In this document: piece by piece, positions 25,789 through 36,400 of the stretch
How positions within the stretch are numbered: the stretch's first letter is position 1
Layout: each line of letters begins with the position of its first letter
Assembly: GCF_014838715.1 (NCBI RefSeq)
Contig: NZ_CP061947.1
Coordinates: 992,001-1,056,000, forward strand
DNA from: Algoriphagus sp. Y33
GTDB taxonomy: Bacteria > Bacteroidota > Bacteroidia > Cytophagales > Cyclobacteriaceae
Length of the DNA stretch: 64,000 nt
Direction of reading: 5' to 3'
The notes under the pieces: model-generated
What the model saw: only the letters and a program-made list of their open reading frames with translations
The model's database searches: none
Told to the model about the DNA's origin: nothing
Translations under genes and position numbers: made by a program

Positions 25789-26430
25789 TCAATTGGATTT
25801 TTTCATCATTTCCTCCTTCGAAAGTTGGATGACTTTCACAGATAAGGTGACAGGCTTGATGGGTTCGTCTGTACTATCGCGCTTCACACGGACGATTTGT
25901 TCTATCACACTCATTCCTTTGATTACCTGACCAAAAACAGTGTAGTCACCATCCAGCCTATGTAATCCATCGGGATTTTGAACGATATAGAACTGACATC
26001 TTGCAGATAATTTACCCGGGTTGTCATCCCTACCCGCACCTACTGCACCATAGACATGAGTGAGCTCAGGTACAAACTCCGGCTTCAGTAAGTATTCGGG
26101 ATCGTTGAATCCTTCCTCAGTATCAGGACATCCACCCTGGGCTACAAAGTTTGGGATCACTCGATTGAATGTCAGCGAGTCCCAATAACCTGCATTTGCC
26201 AGGGCTATGAAGCTTTCTTTGTGATTTGGTGTTCGGTCATCGAGCCGAATCAAAATCTCACCATAGGGCGTGATGATTTGGCCTACAGGTACTGTTTCCG
26301 GGGGAGTTTGGGCAAAGGTTATTCCTTGTAGGAAAATTAATAGATTGATAATTAGTACCGTTCCTATTGAAAGGGGATAGGGAACCTTGAAATTGCTTAA
26401 TTGGATATAAGGCAGAAAAGAAATGTTCAT
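25789..26430 (-). CDS. Cyclophilin-type peptidyl-prolyl isomerase, exported
   Basis: A 213-residue protein with a long N-terminal hydrophobic segment (IGTVLIINLLIFLQGITFAQ, about residues 22-41) that acts as signal peptide or anchor. The cyclophilin core follows: SLTFNRVIPNFVAQGGCP holds the catalytic Arg, then GAVGAGRDDNPGKLSARCQF and VFGQVIKGMSVIEQI. It catalyses prolyl isomerisation of envelope proteins. Its start is 46 bp after the Gfo/Idh gene in the opposite sense of flow, so co-transcription with that gene is possible. Confidence 0.9.
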   Translation of the reverse strand: MNISFLPYIQLSNFKVPYPLSIGTVLIINLLIFLQGITFAQTPPETVPVGQIITPYGEILIRLDDRTPNHKESFIALANAGYWDSLTFNRVIPNFVAQGGCPDTEEGFNDPEYLLKPEFVPELTHVYGAVGAGRDDNPGKLSARCQFYIVQNPDGLHRLDGDYTVFGQVIKGMSVIEQIVRVKRDSTDEPIKPVTLSVKVIQLSKEEMMKKSN

Positions 26431-26491
26431 TTCGTTTGGATAGGAATTCTAAATATAGATTTTTTGTAACCTGAGAAATAAAAGTAGTGAA

Positions 26492-27712
26492 ATGAATCAA
26501 ATATCTTCTTTACACGAGAATGAATTAGACAGACTATTGGCACTCAGTAATTTGGGAATAGACTACTATGAGCCAAAGCAAGGCCTGAATTTCCTTACAG
26601 AGCTTGCGGCTAAGATTTCGGGGACAGAAATCTCTTTGGTTAATCTAATAGATTCCTTTACACAGTGGAGCGTGTCTTCATTTGGGTTGGACATCACACA
26701 AATGCCCAGAGAAGATTCGGTGTGCCAATACACCATCCAAACTTATTCTAATGAGGGTTTTGAAGTGGAGGATTTAAGTATAGATGAGCGTTTTAAAAAT
26801 AAGTTCTATGTAAAAGGATCACCTAATCTACGCTATTATATGGGGGTGCCATTGACTTCACCGGAAGGATATAATCTGGGGGCGTTGTGTGTGATGGATA
26901 GTAACCTGAAATATCTTTCTGAGGATGTAAAGGCAATTTTGAGATTGATTGCATTGCAGATTGTAGATAGACTGCGGGTAAATAATCTGGTGGCCAATCT
27001 TAAAAATAATCTTCTTGAATCTGAATTGTCCCAAAAAAAGCTGGTTCATGATATCCGTGGCCCGATAGGAGGGATCATAGGGCTGTCAGATTTGATTTTG
27101 GATGAAAGTAGTCCCATAGGGAGGGAAGAAATAAGGGAATATTCAGAAATGATTAAGCAGAGCAGTTTGTCATTGCTCGATTTGTCCAAAGACATTCTTT
27201 CAAAGGAATTTGACAGGAGTATACATAGAATCCGTGATTTAAAAGAAGGGGAAACAAATCTGATCAAGCTCAAAGAAACAATCTTGCGTCTATTGGCTCC
27301 CCAGATAAAGGTCAAACAAATCAAATTCACAGTAAGACTAAGTGAAGAGAATCAACTAGAATGCTTTTCCAAGCTCTATGTTCTTCAGATTTTGGGTAAT
27401 TTACTATCCAACTCCATCAAATTCACCAACCCGCAAGGTGAAATTCAGGTAGAAATGAATTTGAAACGAAGGGAGTTGGATTTGATTTTAGACTTTAGCG
27501 TGGAAGACAATGGAATGGGGATGGATTATGCAAAAATCAGTGAAATTTTAGAGGGAGGAACCTCTACGAATCAAGGAACGGGAGGTGAAGTGGGATTTGG
27601 TTTAGGATTGAGTTTGGTAAGGCACCTTGTCCGACAGCGTGATGGAACTATGGAAATAGCTTCCGAATTGGGGAAAGGGACGAGATTTAGGATTGAGATG
27701 AAGGTGAATTAA
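26492..27712 (+). CDS. GAF-domain sensor histidine kinase
   Basis: A 406-residue soluble kinase. An N-terminal GAF domain (residues 18-158; PREDSVCQYTIQ, YYMGVPLTSPEGYNLGALCV) is followed by a dimerisation helix with His186 in KKLVHDIRGPIGGIIGL, a variant of the HELRTP box. The HATPase_c domain has N-box ILGNLLSNSIKFTN, G1 VEDNGMG and G2 GFGLGLSLV. No TM segment, so it senses a cytoplasmic cue. No adjacent response regulator. Its 3' end overlaps the convergent acyltransferase gene by 26 bp. Confidence 0.9.
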   Translation: MNQISSLHENELDRLLALSNLGIDYYEPKQGLNFLTELAAKISGTEISLVNLIDSFTQWSVSSFGLDITQMPREDSVCQYTIQTYSNEGFEVEDLSIDERFKNKFYVKGSPNLRYYMGVPLTSPEGYNLGALCVMDSNLKYLSEDVKAILRLIALQIVDRLRVNNLVANLKNNLLESELSQKKLVHDIRGPIGGIIGLSDLILDESSPIGREEIREYSEMIKQSSLSLLDLSKDILSKEFDRSIHRIRDLKEGETNLIKLKETILRLLAPQIKVKQIKFTVRLSEENQLECFSKLYVLQILGNLLSNSIKFTNPQGEIQVEMNLKRRELDLILDFSVEDNGMGMDYAKISEILEGGTSTNQGTGGEVGFGLGLSLVRHLVRQRDGTMEIASELGKGTRFRIEMKVN

Positions 27713-28838
27713 GATTAAGGGCCGCTTTTTGATTATTTACCGGATTGGCATACATTGCCAAGAAGCTTTTGATTAGAAATTCATTCTTAGTGTTGACCTT
27801 TTCATTCATTCTTTTTTCAAAGGATATCTTCTCAGCATCTGTGTAGAACTCCATATATTCCCTATCTCCATAGAGTAAATCATGTGCGATGTAATTACTA
27901 GGCCAAAGCTTGTATCCAGTCCAGATTTTTTGGTCAATGCACTCTGCCAGCTTGCTGAGTTTGTCGGGTTGACTCAGTTCCATAGTTGAGATTTCCCGGA
28001 TTTCCTTTTCCAAAATACCATTTACTTGTAGGTGGATTCTTTTTTTGGAGCCGATGATTCCCCGAAGAAGATTCAAAAAGTCTTCATTTTCACCTTTGAC
28101 ATACTTTTCATCCCTAGACTTGGCTAGCCATTCGGGCATCTTCAAGACATCAGTAGGGTCGTATTCATAGGAAATGGAGACTGGTACCACTTTGATTTTT
28201 TCAAAAAAGCCAAAGGGATTTGCTTCTTCTGCCAGCGTGAGCATTTTCAGTACCCCTCTGTGCGTAGCGTCATTGCCATCTTTGGTTCTTCCCTCCCGCT
28301 GCGCGGTCCATACCGATCGATTTTCGGTAAGAAGTGACTTCTTTATGTATGCGGAGGCTAATTGGGAGCTTTCGAGGAGAGCCCTTCCCTGAAGTCCACG
28401 TTTTATCGCAAAATTTCTGTTTAGCCGGGAAAGCGTATGCAAGAATGGTTTTTGGATCAAATTGTCCCCAATAGCAGAAGTCGTGAGGACCAGGCCATTT
28501 TCATATAGGCATGCATTCAGCAATGAAGTGTCGAGGATAATATCCCGGTGATTTGATATGAATAGGTAAGCAGTATTGGATTCCAATTGCTCAAAACCGC
28601 CCGTACTCAAACCTTCCGAGCTTTTTTCCAAGACTTTCTGTACTCCAGGGTAAATAAAGTTGACCTGGAAGTCTCTTAGCGAATGCGTATGGACCATCAG
28701 GTCTTTCCAATGCTCCTTAGTATCAGACGGAAAGGTGAAACTCATCATAGCCTCAAGCATAGGGTCATCTACAATCTTGCGGATTGCAGCGTTGGCTTCT
28801 GCGTCATAAAAAGGCCTGATTGTATCAAATTGCGACAT
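27687..28838 (-). CDS. Phospholipid/glycerol acyltransferase family protein
   Basis: Start taken at ATG 28838 (MSQFDTIRPFYDAEANAAIR), giving 383 residues. The PlsC-like catalytic box NHRDIILD is near residues 101-108 and the second block EGRTKDGND near 182-190 matches the EGTRS-like motif. It should transfer an acyl group to a lysophospholipid or related acceptor. The unusually long N- and C-terminal parts (PlsC is about 250 residues) resemble the Bacteroidota-specific large group. 3' end overlaps the histidine kinase gene. Confidence 0.85.
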   Translation of the reverse strand: MSQFDTIRPFYDAEANAAIRKIVDDPMLEAMMSFTFPSDTKEHWKDLMVHTHSLRDFQVNFIYPGVQKVLEKSSEGLSTGGFEQLESNTAYLFISNHRDIILDTSLLNACLYENGLVLTTSAIGDNLIQKPFLHTLSRLNRNFAIKRGLQGRALLESSQLASAYIKKSLLTENRSVWTAQREGRTKDGNDATHRGVLKMLTLAEEANPFGFFEKIKVVPVSISYEYDPTDVLKMPEWLAKSRDEKYVKGENEDFLNLLRGIIGSKKRIHLQVNGILEKEIREISTMELSQPDKLSKLAECIDQKIWTGYKLWPSNYIAHDLLYGDREYMEFYTDAEKISFEKRMNEKVNTKNEFLIKSFLAMYANPVNNQKAALNLNSPSSQS

Positions 28839-28926
28839 AATTATCTTTTGGATGGTCTGCAAAAAGCAAATTTTAGATCAGAATTCTAAGCTAATTTACA
28901 TGTATCTTAGTTAATGTTCTCTCGAA

Positions 28927-29775
28927 TTATCTGGTGAGGTGCTTAACCACAAAGAGGAGATGAAAAGGAAGTGCGTCGGTCCAATACTCCCAAGTATGGG
29001 CACCCGGACGCTCAGTGTAGTCGTGGGGGGTACCGTTTTCCAGGAGTAGTTGATGCATTTGTCTGTTGGTTTCCAATAAGAAATCATCCACACCACAGTC
29101 CATTAGCAAAGCGATTCTGTTCTCTTTCATTTTGTCAACTAATCCTACTGCAGTATAAGTGCTGAACGGCGCATCATACAGAAGATCCTCTCCAAGCATT
29201 TCTTGTTGTTGGCTTTGCCTAAGGGTACTGAATTCTGCAGGAACTTTCCATAGGCGGGTGTCGATGTTCATTACGCCACTCATGCTGGTAGCGGCGTTGA
29301 ATAGATCGGGATGCTTTGCGCTGAGTATTATGGCACCATGCCCGCCCATTGATAAGCCGGTGATTGCCCTGGATTCTTTTTGAGCCAAGGTCTTGTAAGT
29401 TTTGTCTATGTAGGGAATCAATTCAGCGGTGATGTAAGTCTCATATTGCACTGAATCCATTTTTGGGCTATCGAAGTAATAACTATGTGGCCCTACGCCA
29501 GGAGTGACAATAATCAATTCGTGTTCTTCAGCCATTCGGCTGACAAGTCCGGGCTGGGTAACCTTTTGATGCCAATCACTAAAAGCACCGCTTCCTCCAT
29601 GCAGTAGGTACAGCGTGGCAAATTGCTTAGTGCCATCATATGAAGGGGGGGTAGTGACTGCTGCTTTCAGCGTTTTGTTCATTGCTTGGCTAAATACTTC
29701 TATAGTGTCAACTTTAGCCTGGGCAAAAACAAATGTTGGAAGAAGTAAAACCAGAAGGAGTGAGCAATTTTTCAT
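28927..29775 (-). CDS. Secreted esterase (Esterase-D/PF00756-like family)
   Basis: A 282-residue protein with signal peptide MKNCSLLLVLLLPTFVFAQA. Oxyanion motif LLHGGSGAFSDW near residues 57-68, nucleophile Ser in GLSMGGHGA near 144-152, Asp in MDCGVDDFL, and catalytic His in GAHTWEYW. This fits S-formylglutathione-hydrolase/feruloyl-esterase-like enzymes exported to the periplasm or outside. No operon partner; the tRNA-Leu gene lies upstream. Confidence 0.9.
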   Translation of the reverse strand: MKNCSLLLVLLLPTFVFAQAKVDTIEVFSQAMNKTLKAAVTTPPSYDGTKQFATLYLLHGGSGAFSDWHQKVTQPGLVSRMAEEHELIIVTPGVGPHSYYFDSPKMDSVQYETYITAELIPYIDKTYKTLAQKESRAITGLSMGGHGAIILSAKHPDLFNAATSMSGVMNIDTRLWKVPAEFSTLRQSQQQEMLGEDLLYDAPFSTYTAVGLVDKMKENRIALLMDCGVDDFLLETNRQMHQLLLENGTPHDYTERPGAHTWEYWTDALPFHLLFVVKHLTR

Positions 29776-29852
29776 AGAATAGGGTTAAGTGGGCTAGAAG
29801 AGTTGACAAAATACGGATTATAAAAAAGATTATCCTAAGATGTAACCCTGAC

Positions 29853-29885
29853 AAAAATAAAAAACCTCCCGATAGTTCGGGAGGT
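29853..29885 (-). terminator. Rho-independent terminator after tRNA-Leu
   Basis: On the minus strand the stem ACCTCCCGA-ACTA-TCGGGAGGT (29885-29864) is followed by TTTTTTATTTTTGT. It starts 6 bp after the tRNA 3' end and would end its transcript. Confidence 0.88.
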
Positions 29886-29890
29886 TGATG

Positions 29891-29972
29891 TGCGGATAGA
29901 GGGACTCGAACCCCCATGCCTCGCGGCGCTAGATCCTAAGTCTAGTGCGTCTACCAATTTCGCCACATCCGC
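29891..29972 (-). tRNA. tRNA-Leu (anticodon TAG)
   Basis: An 82-base cloverleaf on the minus strand. Acceptor GCGGATG pairs with TATCCGC (one G-T wobble), with A as discriminator. The D-loop contains AAATTGGTAGACGC, the anticodon arm is CTAGACTTAGGATCTAG with TAG, a long variable arm GCCGCGAGGC typical of leucine tRNAs follows, and the T-loop is GGTTCGAGTCC. CCA is not encoded. Confidence 0.96.
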
Positions 29973-30335
29973 AGCTGTTTTCAATTGGGTTGCAATGTTA
30001 CCAATTATTGGATTAAAATAATATTAAATCCCTATGTAAAATGTCGGAAAGTACTTTGGGAGTGTGGAACTTATTCATTTTCAATTGATTTATTTTTCTG
30101 ATTATCCGCATCGTTGCACGTAAGTTATGAAACCGGCGGTAAAGATCAATTTGAGCTATTCTCTCTGCCGGGGCTAAGAATTTTTACTTCCATTTAATGG
30201 TCGGCTATGTGCACGGTTCCATAGAGTCTACTTATAAAGGATAAATGCCATTCTTAGAATAGTTGGATTTTTTTTCAGCATGTTGGAACTTTTGGAACAG
30301 TCTGGTGATTGAACGTTCATTCATCCTAAAAATCC
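29973..30335. other. Gene-free interval upstream of tetR-tolC operon
   Basis: About 360 bp with no reading frame. It should hold the tRNA promoter (minus strand) and the promoter of the efflux operon (plus strand). The only clear site is the palindrome TGAACGTTCA at 30310-30319. Confidence 0.5.
30310..30319. promoter_or_regulatory. Likely TetR operator before the tolC-acrAB operon
   Basis: A perfect 10-bp palindrome TGAACGTTCA, 16 bp upstream of the tetR start codon and followed by TTCAT. TGAACG/CGTTCA half-sites are common in operators of AcrR-like regulators. Autorepression of the regulator-pump operon is the likely role. Confidence 0.65.
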
Positions 30336-30914
30336 ATGCATAATTTGCTAGATAAAAAGAAGTGTATCATCCTAAGCGCGCTTGATTTGATTCAGGAGCA
30401 TGGGTTTCATGCTAGCCCTGTAAGTCAAGTTGCAAAAAATGCCGGCGTTGCTGCGGGTACCATCTATACTTATTTTGAAAATAAGGAGGCATTGATCTTT
30501 GGGATTTACGAGTATGTAGCCGAGGAAATCAAGAAATATGTTTCAGATCGGGACGATACTACGCTGGTATTTAAAGATCGATTTTATAATTATTGGAAAA
30601 ATTTAACCGATTTTTATGAGTTAAACCCTTCATTTCATGGGTTCTATGATCAGTTTCTGAATTCTCCATTCAATTCGGAGGAGACTCAAAATAAACCCAA
30701 TGCTTGGCATGAATGGGCTCACGGGTTTTTTCAGTCAGGCATGGATGAAGGAGCTATCCGTGACATCAATCCCGTAGTATTATCCATTTTGGTCAATGGC
30801 AATATAAAATCTATCGTGAGAGTCAAAATGAATTTCAAAAACAAGCTAGCCAGAAATAATGTGAATCTGGAAGAGATATCCCAGCTGATCTGGGATGGTA
30901 TCAAGAGCGTATGA
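30336..30914 (+). CDS. TetR/AcrR-family regulator of the downstream efflux operon
   Basis: A 192-residue repressor. N-terminal helix-turn-helix: ALDLIQEHGFHASPVSQVAK followed by GVAAGTIYTYFENKEALIFG. C-terminal helical ligand domain rich in aromatic residues (FYNYWKNLTDFYELNPSFHG). It is followed at 43 bp by tolC, then adaptor and pump genes on the same strand, the classic self-regulated RND arrangement. It differs from the TetR at 8919 and has another operator type. Confidence 0.93.
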   Translation: MHNLLDKKKCIILSALDLIQEHGFHASPVSQVAKNAGVAAGTIYTYFENKEALIFGIYEYVAEEIKKYVSDRDDTTLVFKDRFYNYWKNLTDFYELNPSFHGFYDQFLNSPFNSEETQNKPNAWHEWAHGFFQSGMDEGAIRDINPVVLSILVNGNIKSIVRVKMNFKNKLARNNVNLEEISQLIWDGIKSV

Positions 30915-30957
30915 CCCAAAAACCTTTTTCAAACTAAACCAATTAATTATTACACAG

Positions 30958-32277
30958 ATGTTCAAAAAACGTTTACTGTTGGTGAGCTTGAGTATTTTAC
31001 TCTTGTCAAAAGCTGCCTACAGTCAGGAAGAAAGTACTGTGCCCCAAGGCGTGCTAACCTTGGATCAGGTGGTGGAATTTGCTCTGGAGCGGAGTCCGAT
31101 CATCCGACAGGCACAGCTAGACCGGGAAATAGGAGACCGCAATATCAAATCCAATTTGGCGGACTGGTATCCTCAGATTACAGCCTCTGCTGCCGGAGCC
31201 TATAATATCAAGCTTCAGCAGCAGATTATTGGTGATCAGCTGATCACTTTTGGGCAGCCTTACAATTCAAATATTTTGCTTCAGGCAGACCAGACCTTGT
31301 TCAATAGAGATCAGCTTTTCGCCTCGAAATCTTCGAAGTATTACCGTCAGCAACTTCACCAGGTGATAGAAGATGCGCGGATCAATACCGTGGTGGATGT
31401 GAGTAAAGCTTTTTACTCTATTTTATTATCCGAGGAGCAATTGAATATCCTTGACCAAAATCTGGATCGTCTGGAGAAGCAATATAAGGACGCTTACAGC
31501 CGCTTTGACGCCGGGCTGGTGGACAAGACAGATTACCAGCGTGCGTCGATTGCACTGACTAACGTGAAGAGTGACCGAAATAGAGTGGCAAACTCTTTTG
31601 ATGCCAAATATGACTATCTGAAGCAATTGATGGGTTATCCGGATAGTCTGGATTTTAGGATTGAGTTTGACTTGGAAGGTGCTGCGGGGAATATCGGAGG
31701 GAATGCTGCAGATCCATTAGTACTTGAGAACCGCATTGAGTATCAGCTTTTGAAAACCCAGCAAACGCTCAATGAAATCCAAACAGGGTATGAAAAATGG
31801 AATTACTTGCCTCAGCTGTCTGCCTATTACAGATACAATTGGAATTACTTCAGTCAGGATTTCTCCAATTTATACAATACAGCATATCCAATTTCGGCAG
31901 TGGGATTGAATTTGTCTATTCCGATTTTTCAGGGAGGAAAACGGGTTCATAAAGTGAAGGCTGCCGAACTTCAAGTAGAGCGGGGAAACGTTGAAATCGA
32001 AAATCTGGGAAATCAGATAAAAACGGAATACTCCACCGCTTTGGCGGATTACAACAGTAGTATCTACGAATGGCAGCTGATCAGAGAGAATATGGAAATG
32101 GCTGAAGAAGTGTACAATATCATCAAGATGCAATACGATGAAGGTATCAAAGCCTATGTGGATTTAGTCGTAGCTGAGACTGATCTGCAAACTGCCCAGA
32201 TTAATCATATCAATGCTTTTTACCAGGTACTGGAAGATAAGCTTGACCTGGAAAAAGCTTTAGGCACTATCAATTAA
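30958..32277 (+). CDS. TolC-family outer-membrane efflux channel
   Basis: ATG 30958 (MFKKRLLLVSLSILLLSKAA) gives 439 residues with signal peptide ending near AYSQ; 21 in-frame codons upstream overlap tetR and are unlikely. Two OEP repeats are visible: LDQVVEFALERSPIIRQAQL near the N-terminus, and helical hairpins DKTDYQRASIALTNVKSDRN and EEVYNIIKMQYDEGIKAYVD. It forms the trimeric exit duct for the pump encoded next. Confidence 0.93.
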   Translation: MFKKRLLLVSLSILLLSKAAYSQEESTVPQGVLTLDQVVEFALERSPIIRQAQLDREIGDRNIKSNLADWYPQITASAAGAYNIKLQQQIIGDQLITFGQPYNSNILLQADQTLFNRDQLFASKSSKYYRQQLHQVIEDARINTVVDVSKAFYSILLSEEQLNILDQNLDRLEKQYKDAYSRFDAGLVDKTDYQRASIALTNVKSDRNRVANSFDAKYDYLKQLMGYPDSLDFRIEFDLEGAAGNIGGNAADPLVLENRIEYQLLKTQQTLNEIQTGYEKWNYLPQLSAYYRYNWNYFSQDFSNLYNTAYPISAVGLNLSIPIFQGGKRVHKVKAAELQVERGNVEIENLGNQIKTEYSTALADYNSSIYEWQLIRENMEMAEEVYNIIKMQYDEGIKAYVDLVVAETDLQTAQINHINAFYQVLEDKLDLEKALGTIN

Positions 32278-32304
32278 TTAGAACAGCATTAAATTTAATA
32301 TCAC

Positions 32305-33417
32305 ATGAACTTATCATACAAACTAGTGGCTTTTTCAGCCTTGATTATAGCTGGTTTTTCTTGCGGGCAAAAGCAGCAGACCGGACAGCAGGCTCCGGCA
32401 GCCACAGCGGTCACCACTTATACCTTGGTGAAAAAATCCGTAACGGGACTTGACGAATACCCTGCTACACTTGTGCCCCTGAATGAGGTGGAAATCCGTC
32501 CGCAAATAGGCGGGTACATTACCAATATTTACATACAGGACGGTCAGGAAGTGAGGAAGGGCCAGAAGCTCTATGAAATCGACCGTAGCAAATATGCGGC
32601 TACTGTGCAGCAGGCTGATGCATTGGTACAGAGTGCTGAGGCAAATCTGGCTAGAATGGAAAAAGACTATGAACGCTATAAGAAATTGGATGCTGAGGAT
32701 GCTATCGCTAAGCAAACGCTGGATCATGCCCAGACGGAAGTATTGAATGCCAAAGCGCAGGTCAGTTCGGCCAAAGCCCAATATCAATCGGCTAGTACTG
32801 ATTTTAATTATTCCGTATTGGTGGCTCCCTTTGATGGTACAGTCGGTATTTCTCAGGTGAGACTTGGGACGCAGGTTTCCCCCGGCCAGCCTTTATTGAA
32901 CACCCTGTCTTCAAACGATCCGATGGCTTTGAATTTTGTGGTCAATGAACGTGAAATTCCACGGTTCAATAAAATGTTAAAGGCAGAGAATGCACCGGAT
33001 TCACTGTTCAGAATAAAATTCAGCGACGGCACAGTTTACCCCTACAATGGTAAATTCACCACGATAGACAGAGCTGTAGGGAGACAATCAGGTACGATTA
33101 ATTTGCGGGTACAATTTCCTAATCCAGACCGCGATCTTATCGCCGGAATGACAGTGAACCTCATGGTGCTGAATGAAGATATAGGAGAGCAATTGGTGAT
33201 ACCTTACAAAGCGGTGACTGAGCAGATGGGGGAATATTTCGTCTATGTGGTGCAGGAGGATAACACGGTGAAGCAACAAAATGTGATCTTAGGTACTCGG
33301 ATAGCAGAAGGGATTGTAGTAAGAAGTGGTGTGCAGGAAGGTGCCAAAATCGTAGTGACCGGTATTCAGAAGCTACGGGAAGGAGCCCAGATTACTGAGC
33401 AGACTGCAGCCCAATAA
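32305..33417 (+). CDS. RND efflux periplasmic adaptor (AcrA/MexE type lipoprotein)
   Basis: A 370-residue adaptor. Signal with lipobox AGFSC (Cys near residue 20). The lipoyl-like motif IYIQDGQEVRKGQKLYEID is near residues 75-93, helical hairpin 95-165, second lipoyl half VLVAPFDGTVGISQVRLGTQ and beta-barrel plus membrane-proximal domain to the C-terminus. It couples the following AcrB-like pump to the preceding TolC. Intergenic gaps of 27 and 33 bp indicate one transcript. Confidence 0.94.
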   Translation: MNLSYKLVAFSALIIAGFSCGQKQQTGQQAPAATAVTTYTLVKKSVTGLDEYPATLVPLNEVEIRPQIGGYITNIYIQDGQEVRKGQKLYEIDRSKYAATVQQADALVQSAEANLARMEKDYERYKKLDAEDAIAKQTLDHAQTEVLNAKAQVSSAKAQYQSASTDFNYSVLVAPFDGTVGISQVRLGTQVSPGQPLLNTLSSNDPMALNFVVNEREIPRFNKMLKAENAPDSLFRIKFSDGTVYPYNGKFTTIDRAVGRQSGTINLRVQFPNPDRDLIAGMTVNLMVLNEDIGEQLVIPYKAVTEQMGEYFVYVVQEDNTVKQQNVILGTRIAEGIVVRSGVQEGAKIVVTGIQKLREGAQITEQTAAQ

Positions 33418-33450
33418 ATCGATTTTTCAATAAGACTTGATTAATTACTA

Positions 33451-36400
33451 ATGATATCAGACGTATTTATAAAACGGCCAGTAACGGCAATGGTGATTTC
33501 GATCGTCATCGTACTGGTCGGTGTTTTGGCGATTCTAAATCTCCCCGTTACCCAGTATCCTGACATTACGCCTCCGGTAGTATCGGTATCGGCCAATTAT
33601 ACAGGTGCAGATGCCCAGACAGTGGAGCAGACGGTGGCTACGCCAATTGAAACTCAAGTAAACGGTACTCCGGGGATGGCTTATATCTCCTCCAACAATA
33701 CCAGTACCGGACAGATGCAGATGAATGTCACCTTTGAAGTAGGTACAGACATCGATATTGCTACCTTGGATGTGCAAAACAGGGTGTCCATCGCCGAGCC
33801 TTCTCTTCCTGAGGCCGTTCGTCGATTGGGAGTAACCGTAAGAAAGAGAAACCCATCCATTATGATGGTGTTGAGTATCACTTCCCCTGAGGGAACTCAT
33901 GATAGTAAATTTCTTTCCAACTATGCCAATATTTTCATAAAGGATGCATTACTCCGTGTAAACGGTGTGGGGGATATTACGGCAATTGGGCAGGATTTCA
34001 GTATGCGGGTCTGGCTCAAGCCTGATAAACTGGCACAATACGGTATTTCAGCCAGAGAGGTGACAGCTGCCATTCAGGAACAAAACTTACAGGTAGCGGC
34101 AGGAACTGTAGGCAGTATGCCTCAGTATGAAACGCAGGCATTTGAATACCCAATCACGGTGAACGGGCGTCTTGAGAGAGCGGAGGAATTTGATGATATC
34201 ATCCTAAGAACTAATCCGGAGGACGGTTCTTTGGTTTACCTAAAGGATGTAGCCAGAATCGAATTGGGTCAATTCGACTACGGTAGATACTCTACGTTGG
34301 ATGGAGAGGAAGCGGCAATTTTGTTGGTATATCAAGCACCGGGAAGTAATGCTTTGGAAACCGCAGAAGGTGTATATGCAGCGTTGGATGAGTTACAGAA
34401 AAGCTTCCCAACAGACATGAAGTATACGGTTCCATTTGAATCAGTATCCGTGGTTGAAGTTTCGATCAACGAAGTAATGCACACCTTCGTGGAGGCATTG
34501 ATACTTGTGATTATAGTCGTATTCCTGTTCTTGCAGAGTTGGAGAGCTACCTTGGTTCCTGTCCTTGCGATTCCGGTTTCCATCATCGGTACCTTTATAT
34601 TCTTTCCCCTACTGGGTTTTACAATCAATACACTGACGCTCTTTGGGTTTGTGTTGGCGATTGGTATTGTAGTGGATGATGCTATTGTGGTAGTGGAGGC
34701 TGTTCAGCATTACATAGATTCGAGGAAGATCTCCGCAAAAGAAGCCACGCGCTTGGCTATGAAAGATATCACTGCACCGGTAATTGCGATTGCATTGATT
34801 CTGGCGGCAGTATTTATTCCGGTAGGATTTATTCCGGGTATTGTCGGAAGAATGTACCAGCAGTTTGCGATCACAATTGCGATCTCAGTATTGATTTCTG
34901 CATTTGTGGCGTTGAGTTTGACACCTGCATTGTGTACACTTCTTCTGAAACCTTCTGAAGTAAATGAGCATGGAAAAGGACTCAATAAGTTCTTCTACAA
35001 GTTTAATCTATGGTTTGAACGAACTACTAACAGCTATACCAATGGAGTAAAAACCAGTATTAAAAGAGCTCCGCTTGTATTGATTTTGCTGGTTTGTATT
35101 TTTGCGGGCACGTTCGGGTTATTTCAGACCAAGCCTACAGGATTCTTACCTACAGAGGACGAGGGAAGACTATTTGTAACGTTGCAGCTGCCCGAAGGAT
35201 CTGCAAGCAACAGAACGCAGCAGGTGATGCAACAGATGAATAAGATTTTGGAAGAAACTGATGGGATTAATCACGTCACCGGTATTGGCGGATTGAATGT
35301 GATCAACTTTTCATTTAAGCCAAATGCGGCAACTTTCTTTGTCCAGATGGATCCATGGGGTGAGCGAAAGGATCCTTCTCTCCAGTTGGGAGGTCTTTTG
35401 GGTACTTTGAACCAAAAGTTTGCGGCTATCACAGAGGGAAATATTGTGGTGGTTCCACCGCCTGCAATTCCCGGTTTGGGCAGTACCGGTGGATTTAGTT
35501 TTATGCTGGAGCAGCGGTCTGCCACAGGAGATATCAAGGAATTTGAGCAAGCGATGGGACAGTTCCTTGCTGCAGCAAATCAGCGTCCTGAAATCGCTAT
35601 GGCATATAGCTTCTTTACTGCCAAAACCCCCGGCTACCATGTGACTGTGGATAGAGAAAAAGCTAAAAAATTAGGCGTTCCGCTTACCGAAATCTTTACG
35701 ACCATGTCAAATTACATGGGAAGTACCTATGTCAACGATTTCACCAGGTATGGTAGAAACTTCAGGGTAGTGGCACAGGCGGATACTGCTTATCGGGCAG
35801 GAATCAATAATCTGGAACAATATTATGTGCAGGGCAATGGAGGGGAATCCGTTCCCTTGAGTGCCTTGGTGAAATATGATGTAGTAGAAAATGCTCCCGT
35901 AATTTCTCATTATAACTTATTCCGCTCAGCCGAAATAAATGGAAATGCTGCGCCCGGATTCAGTAGTGGGCAAGCACTGGCTGCTTTGGAGGAAGTAGCG
36001 GCAGAAACATTGCCTGCCGGGTACGGTTATGATTTTTCCGGTTTGAGTAGAGAGGAACTTTCTTCGGGGAGTAGTACGATCCTGATTTTTGCTTTGGCGA
36101 TAGTTCTTGTGTCCTTACTCTTGGCGGCCTTGTATGAAAGCTGGTCTGTTCCATTCTCAGTCTTGCTGGCCTTGCCATTGGGAGCCTTTGGGGCGATCAT
36201 TGCGCTGCACTTCTTGCCGAAACTTGATAATAACGTCTATGCACAGATTGGTCTGATTACCTTGATTGGTTTGGCGGCCAAGAATGCAATTCTTATTGTG
36301 GAATTTGCCAAAGAGCGTGTGGATGTGGGGATGCCATTGATTCAGGCTACGCTGGAAGCAGTGAAGCTAAGGCTTCGTCCGATTATCATGACATCGCTGG